This document shows positions 58,158-64,000 of a stretch of DNA of 64,000 nt, in pieces. The notes under the pieces are model-generated. The model worked only from the letters and a program-made list of their open reading frames with translations, was not told where the DNA came from and did not search any database. The DNA is from Mangifera indica (taxonomy: Eukaryota > Streptophyta > Magnoliopsida > Sapindales > Anacardiaceae), in contig NC_058140.1 of assembly GCF_011075055.1 (NCBI RefSeq), forward strand, positions 12,894,668-12,958,667, in the 5' to 3' direction. Numbering within the stretch: position 1 is the stretch's first letter; each line of letters begins with the position of its first letter. Made by a program: the position numbers and the translations under genes.

Positions 58158-61100
58158 TCACTTCATCCTTTTCCGAACTTCGTATGCGTAGCTTAGGATC
58201 ACCACTGCAGCAGCGACAGCAACTCCGACTGCACTTTGAGCCAATATGCTACAGTCTTTTTGAATCACTTTCGAGGAACTCGAAGAAAACCCTAGTTCTG
58301 AAAGTTTCTTATGTGATGCTGCATAATCTTTGAAGAATACATCCTCATCCTGCCATAGGGCAGAAAATTGGGTAGAATAAATAGGCAATCATCATACTCA
58401 TGAAAATAACATAAGTTAGGGAGAGGAGTCACGACAAGATCAAATAACAAATAATAATTATAATTATCTAGGGAGGCAGAAAGATGTTGCTTTGGGTAAA
58501 AGCTAATTCTAGGAAACTTGGTGCAAAAGGATCACAAATTGACGCAAGTCAACTCATCAAGTTCAATCAAACCAGCTATGAGCTTCTGATCCAAGACCTA
58601 ACTAATTTATTCAAACTCCAGCAGTCTGGTCCTCAGGAATTGGGTAGCAGTTAGGTATTTGACAGGAACAACTTTATTCAGACAAAATATCCTATTTCCA
58701 ACCTCCAAGGTGGTCATACCAACCTTATGGGGTCCTAATAGCTGCTGCATTATATTGGAAATAAGTTAGGTTTAATCCAATACCTAAATGGTCACCACAG
58801 AAACATTTAAAAGTATAAACATACCATAACATTGGTTAGAATTATATGTAATATCATTGACCAGTTTTCAGGTCGGCCAAAATCCGAGTCTTAATCCAAA
58901 TCTAATCTATTCGTAGAGAGGTTGAACTCAGGTTAGGTGATTCATTTGATAAATAGGTTAGCATGCAAATTGCTGGCTCAGAGTCGGCAATCTCTACAGG
59001 TGCATACTTGTGTCTTGTCAAATAGTATGTAAATGTAAATTCAATTCTATGGGTTGTCAGTGCAATCAAAAAACTATATCAAATTACTCAGGCATTAACA
59101 ATGCATATTTAGCACATAAGAAAACATCAACAGATGTGATTGTCTGCTAAAATCAATAATATTTCATTACCACATTAAGCCCAGTTGACATGGGATCATT
59201 TAGTCAAGAGAAGTGTATGATACCTTTGCATACAACTCAACATAACAACAAAACTCTGGGTCTTCAACTAAAGCCTTGTCAGATGGAAGTTGTAATAACC
59301 CTTCTGATTCCCCATTCAGCAGTTCCCTAAATTCAATAACTGTTGTGAACAAATGGTTGAAATAAACACTACATAAAAGTTAAAAAAGTACATTTTTCCA
59401 AGCTCAGTTTAAGCCTTACACAAAGTATGAGTTATCAAACTTCAGAGGTTCCCTGGTCCAAGGACCATCAAAACCTGATCTTTCTGGATGGGCTCGTCCC
59501 TACACCACAACAGTGAACCAATACATTTAACTCATCTCTCCACTATGCAAATTATTAGGAATAGGTACAAGAAAGTTGAGTTACCAGAGTATGGCCCCCT
59601 GAAAGTGCTACTATATCCTTGTCAGACAGACCCATCCGGTAGAAGATATCCCTTAGATGAGGTGGACCTACCACCCAAATAAGAGGTCAAGTTGAACTTA
59701 CCACCCAAGAAGTGTCATACATAAACACTTCAAATGATAATGTGTACAGTAACTTGAATATTTCTCAGCAAAATATAAAAACTAAAGAAAACTGAACCCT
59801 TGTGCTGATGGGATTTCAAATAAAGCAGCTATTGGACCAAATGTATCATGGACATTATTTTCAACAATAGATTTTCCTCAATATGGTTAAACCCGAGTTA
59901 TGTGCCATCCGAAGGCATTCTGCTTTATGAAATTAACTTATGTTACATTGAGGCCAATCTTAAACCACCAAGCCAAAAAAAGCATCACTAAAAGAACGGC
60001 ATTAAGATGCAAGAAAGGGAACCCAAACAATAAAAAATAAAAAAGTAGAATTTAAAGGACCACATAAACTTTATCCATCAGAATGAAGAATGTAAGATTT
60101 CAAATGTTCTCATATCATTCTTCTCTGTCAACTTGCGCCAATCACAGCATATCATAATTAGATAACAGCACCAACAATCAAGTCAAATTTTATAAAATAT
60201 TCACAAGAAAACTTCCAGGTGACCATTGCTTGAGGGTTACAAGTCATGCGTAATGTAGCATCAAACAAACCAAATCATCAAAAACTGTCATTGATACATT
60301 CATAAACAGCTTCATGATTTTACAAAGTTATCATTAACTGAATTGATAAAGGTACCTTTTTTGGCATCTGGAAGACGCCCTTCCTTGGGAGAAATTTTGG
60401 AATCCTAAGGAAAATGGACAAGTAATAAATTGAGAGAAAGTTATGAAACGAGGCAGGTTTTCAAGAAGCCACAATAACATACCTTTCTACCAGGGACAAA
60501 ATCAACAGTAGGACCTCCAGTAACCTCAACCGCCACAACACCCGCAAGCTAAAATTAAATAAAATAATCAATCATATAAAAAGTTTCAAATTTGCATAAC
60601 TCAAATTTATGCTTGAAAATTGTGAGACATGAATACAGCATAAGCATTAAGCTCAGTGACCAAACAAGGAAAAATGAATTCTGAATGAGGGCAATGGATA
60701 ATTCACTCTAATATTAACTACGATGTGTAGGATATAGAAAATGGAAAAGAAAATCCTTCTAAAAGTGCATCTGGCATTATCTGGTCAGTGGCATTTTTTA
60801 GATATCCCTCCAGAGTTGCACTGGTTTGTTAAACTATATCATACCATGTTATTCCCAACATGCCTCAGAACATCCCTTCAACTTTCAATATGGGTCCAAT
60901 CCTTACTATCAAATCTATAGTAAACAGTATTAAAGCCACTCTGCACTGTAATGAAATGATGAAAACCAATCCTTTGTACCTCCACAACTAAAATAGAATG
61001 CTTGCAAAGATTGGCCATACAGAACACATTGCAAGAACTAACCATAATACTTGAATCCATACATAGCATCACCAATGTAGACAGACCACATTAAGTAAAA

Positions 61101-63158
61101 AATACTAACAACAATCAAAGGGGATACCACCAATACACAGAATTTATACAAGGATAGACCCAAGGAATACTCAGAAATAAACAGAAAATTTTATATTCTT
61201 CATAAATGGAATACTATTCACAACAGTTAGTGTCAAGATATACATCCCTTTATTCATAAATTAAAGTGAAACTATTCACCATTTCAGAGCCCACACCAAA
61301 ACATTAAGAGAAAAAGAATCCGTGGAAATAAATAGAAACATGGAAATACAAATATTCAAATAATTGCCAAACAACCACTTCAATTCAATCCTCACCTGGT
61401 ATAGATCTGCATATGTTATCTTCGGATGTTTAGCCTTGACTTCCTCTGGAAAATGAAAGAAAAGCACAATCAATGCAACAAGTATGCATAACAAATTGTT
61501 TTACAGTTCTCACATATAATTATCTTAATAGATATCATACTAAAATCATACAGATGAATTAAACAATGTTATACTGTTAATTAAAACAATTTTTTTGAGC
61601 AAAATAACAAATGAAAGTAATCTTGTAGTAGCATAGTATAGATTTAAAAATCAGTATAATATATGATCCTCAGCATAGAATAAATCGGACATTTTCTAAA
61701 ACAATCTTACTCCTGCAGTGGGGGTACTAGTACCACTAATTCAATCAACAAAGTTCACTGACATAGTTGATATATCAAATACAAACATTCTTCTAGACAT
61801 AATATCATATACAATAATATGTCATACAGATAAATTAAACAAAGTTATACTGTTTAATTCTTCTCCTATATAATTATCTTAATATATATCATACTAAAAT
61901 CATACAGATGAATTAAACAATGATATTCTGTCAATTAAAACAAATTTTTTTGAGCAAAATTATAAATGAAAGTAATCTTGCAGTACCATAGTGTAGATTT
62001 AAAAATCAGTACACTATATGATACAGAGCATAGAATGAAATGGACATTTTCTAAGACAATCTTACTCCTAGAGACGGGGGTACTCCTAATTCAATCTACA
62101 AAGTTCACTGACATAGTTGAGATATCAAATACAAACATTCTTCTAGACGTAATATCATATGCAAATATGTCAGCAGGAAGGCATATGTAAAACATCATTA
62201 TTATAAATTTCTCTTTAATATACTATCATTCCTACAGTTAGCAATAAAAACTCGGGACAACCTTTCTTATAACCTAATGCTAAAGAGGTTAGCACATAAA
62301 TAACTGCTTATAGCTCTTCTTAATCAAGTTCAATAGCAATGGGGAATGTAATGCTTTCAATATAAAGCATAAAACCTCGTTTGCAACTTAAGTCAATCCC
62401 ATAAACAGAGAAAACCTACAAAGCCACTAAACCAGTGCCCGCCTATAAAACTTGAGCATGTGACTGAAATACACCTACTTCGACAATGATAGCAACTGTT
62501 CTATTAAATAGCCTTCACCCTCAATTACCTGCAACAGGCACCTCATAATCCAAAAGCTAAAAGCTCAAACTTTATATAGTCATACATCACATGAATTTCA
62601 TGCTTCTCTCGCGTAGCACACACTAACATGCCGGATTTTTAACTTTCTCACATTAAGAATAAGGTCTTAACTGACTAATTAATTCGCATATGTACTTTCA
62701 TTAGCAAAAATATTGTCATTATAAATCTCAAATAATTATGGTAAGGCCTATCAGTTAATTTAGCAGTCAGACAAGAAAGCTCACCGCAGAAATCAAGTGC
62801 AATTTTCAAGCCATTATTGGCACCGTGAGAGTACTCCTCTTGGTTCCTGATTGAGCCATTTGGTCCACCGGTCTTCGTTTTCACGTCATACGTTCCCGCG
62901 TCATGCCACCTTTAAACAAAAAAAAAAAAAAAAAAAACCATAGAAATAATAATAACCAGACCACAACTAATGACTTTGCCTTAAACTTTCTCGCGTTTAC
63001 TCTGGAAAGAAACAGGAAATCATAGAGAGAAGAGAGAGTGTGTACGCTAAACGGAGCATGATAGGAGCGCAGTTCTTGTAAGCAATTAAAGCGCGAAGAT
63101 CGCGGCGAGCCTTGTCGATCTCCTTCAGGTACTCTGTGTCAACCACCGGTAACGCCAT
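58158..63158 (-). CDS. APX3: Peroxisomal membrane-bound ascorbate peroxidase (APX3 type)
   Basis: Nine exons on the minus strand: 63158-63046, 62909-62785, 61445-61396, 60548-60483, 60404-60356, 59667-59585, 59499-59420, 59326-59224 and 58349-58158. They join in frame to 286 residues, the normal APX3 length. It reduces H2O2 to water with ascorbate. The distal haem residues are in [13 protein letters not shown] (Arg and His), and the proximal His is in [20 protein letters not shown]. The C-terminus has a hydrophobic anchor ([18 protein letters not shown]) followed by the basic tail EVRKRMK. This tail-anchor type sorts to the peroxisomal membrane through the ER, with the catalytic domain facing the cytosol (family knowledge). 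Intron 2 (about 1.3 kb) holds a 354-bp tandem duplication. Confidence 0.95.
61511..62185. repeat. Tandem duplication in APX3 intron 2 (354-bp period)
   Basis: Unit 1 starts about 61511 and unit 2 about 61865. Both run through ATCATACTAAAATCATACAG, ATGAAAGTAATCTTG, GATTTAAAAATCAGTA, TTCACTGACATAGTTGA and ACAAACATTCTTCTAGAC. The end of unit 1 also repeats part of the unit start (CATACAGATAAATTAAACAA). Identity is about 85-90 percent by eye. It is purely intronic. Confidence 0.85.
62917..62938. repeat. Poly(A) run in APX3 intron 1
   Basis: About 20 A residues (poly(T) on the coding strand), close to the acceptor of exon 2; it forms its polypyrimidine tract. Confidence 0.8.
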
Positions 63159-63410
63159 GTCAGCTCACGGTAACAGTAACCGTCAACAGTTAAGAAGGCG
63201 ACTTTTGGTTTTGAAGAAGAAATAAATGACCAGTGAAGAGAGACCTTTCCTTTGGAAATGGATCAGGTGAACAGAACGAGTTATTATCACACGCAACCAA
63301 ACGCAAATTTTAAGATTGCGATCAATACGTGACAGATATTCATTGGCCATAAGCATAGAGATTATGCCAAAGATGATGCATGCCTAACTTTTTCCTCTTC
63401 AATGCTATTT
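63159..63410. other. APX3 promoter region
   Basis: 5' UTR and upstream DNA of the minus-strand APX3 gene. No clear TATA box was identified. Confidence 0.45.
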
Positions 63411-63412
63411 AT

Positions 63413-63488
63413 ACATATTTTTAATATAATTGAGAAATATAAAAAACATATCAGATATTATTTTATTTTTAATTTAAAATTATTCAAT
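63413..63488. repeat. Palindromic AT-rich MITE, truncated copy 7
   Basis: Only the left and middle parts remain (ATCAGATATTATTTTATTTTTAATTTAAAATTATT type). A GGCC-family MITE starts at the break, which suggests insertion of the second into the first. Confidence 0.5.
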
Positions 63489-64000
63489 CGATCAAAAGAC
63501 TTATTCACACCCAAGGTATAGTAAATTTTCAAATTCTTATCCATCAACTTTCAAAAACTTAAACACCCACTTATAGTTTAAAAAACTAACATCTACCCTC
63601 TAAAATTAAGATAAAATTAAGGATAAAATCATCATTTAACAATAATATTAAACATTTATATCATTTTACCCCTTAATTTGAAAAATTAACAATTTTACCC
63701 AAAATTACGTTTTAAAAAGTGACATTTTACCCCCTACCTAAGGTTTCCAATTTCGTCGACGAATTTCTAGCCAACGATGGTCGATCTCTCTCCCTCCCGA
63801 TGTTGTCTCTCCCTTCGGTGTTCAATATTAGACAGACGATGTCTAAATTCGAAGGAATCTAGATGAAGGTCGAAACTTTTCGTCTGGATCTTTATTATCC
63901 AGACAAAGTATACTTTGTCTAGATGATAACGACGGTCCAAAAGAGACCAATCTCCTTATCTGGATTGTCGTCGTCATCTAGACGAAGCCGACTTTGTCTG
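63489..64000. mobile_element. GGCC-family MITE, cut by the window end
   Basis: The left end reads CGATCAAAAGACTTATTCACA then CCCAAGGTA, a mutated form of the family end. The interior has the family's 'TTAGGGTAAAAT' type words, then repeated TCTAGA(C/T)GA and GTCTGGAT words in the final 150 bases. The right end is beyond the window. Confidence 0.65.

Noticed and set aside
59488..59682. 64-codon plus-strand frame
   Set aside because: It is antisense to APX3 exon 6 and its flanks; the minus-strand exons are well supported.
1..64000. Plastid, mitochondrial or viral insertions and rRNA genes
   Set aside because: I looked for recognisable organelle genes, rRNA and pararetrovirus motifs and found none. 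The only RT sequences belong to the gypsy element and the copia fragment.
1..64000. A biosynthetic or defence gene cluster linking the genes of the window
   Set aside because: Neighbouring genes belong to unrelated housekeeping, protease, cytoskeletal, stress and regulatory families, and their order resembles an ancient collinear block rather than a functional cluster.

Overview
The window is nuclear DNA of a flowering plant, most likely a woody eudicot (the species cannot be read from the sequence). It is AT-rich, has spliced genes with GT-AG introns, contains a Ty3/gypsy LTR retrotransposon and many small DNA transposons, and every protein is closest to eudicot families. There are no operons, CRISPR arrays or phage genes.

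Layout. 1-1.8 kb: last exons of a choline transporter-like gene. 2.2-8.0 kb: a broken partial copy of RPN10, then the intact 10-exon RPN10 (26S proteasome ubiquitin receptor). 8.6-9.1 kb: a Mutator-type MITE with a perfect 9-bp target duplication. 11.6-13.0 kb: an ADF5-type actin-depolymerizing factor. 15.0 kb: tRNA-Thr(AGU). 17.2-19.5 kb: the intronless subtilase SBT1.6. 20.7-26.2 kb: a transposon-rich desert with a second MITE carrying a clean 9-bp target duplication and a 2.15-kb element holding a ~60/120-bp tandem array. 28.2-30.2 kb (-): an intronless PPR gene. 30.6-35.8 kb: a complete but decayed 5.2-kb chromovirus-type LTR element. 37.2-38.9 and 41.1-43.9 kb: two tandem ERD7-like senescence-domain genes. 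45.6-47.3 kb: a pseudogene of the 20S proteasome alpha-7 subunit (PAD1). 47.3-54.7 kb: AT-rich intergenic DNA. 54.7-55.6 kb (-): an R2R3-MYB repressor of subgroup 4. 58.2-63.2 kb (-): the 9-exon membrane-anchored peroxisomal ascorbate peroxidase APX3. 63.5-64.0 kb: another Mutator-type MITE, cut by the window end.

The genes do not form one pathway. Gene content and order instead resemble an old collinear block: from memory, Arabidopsis chromosome 4 carries ADF9, SBT1.6, MYB32 and APX3 as four consecutive genes, and RPN10 next to a choline transporter-like gene.

The most informative parts are the duplication scars. There is a RPN10 fragment in which exon 2 is joined directly to exon 9. The ERD7-like pair carries with it the 5' end of the PPR gene, left as a remnant at 40.5 kb. 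The proteasome alpha-7 copy keeps introns but lacks its middle exons. I see no convincing new multi-gene system; the novelty is in genome structure and repeat families.
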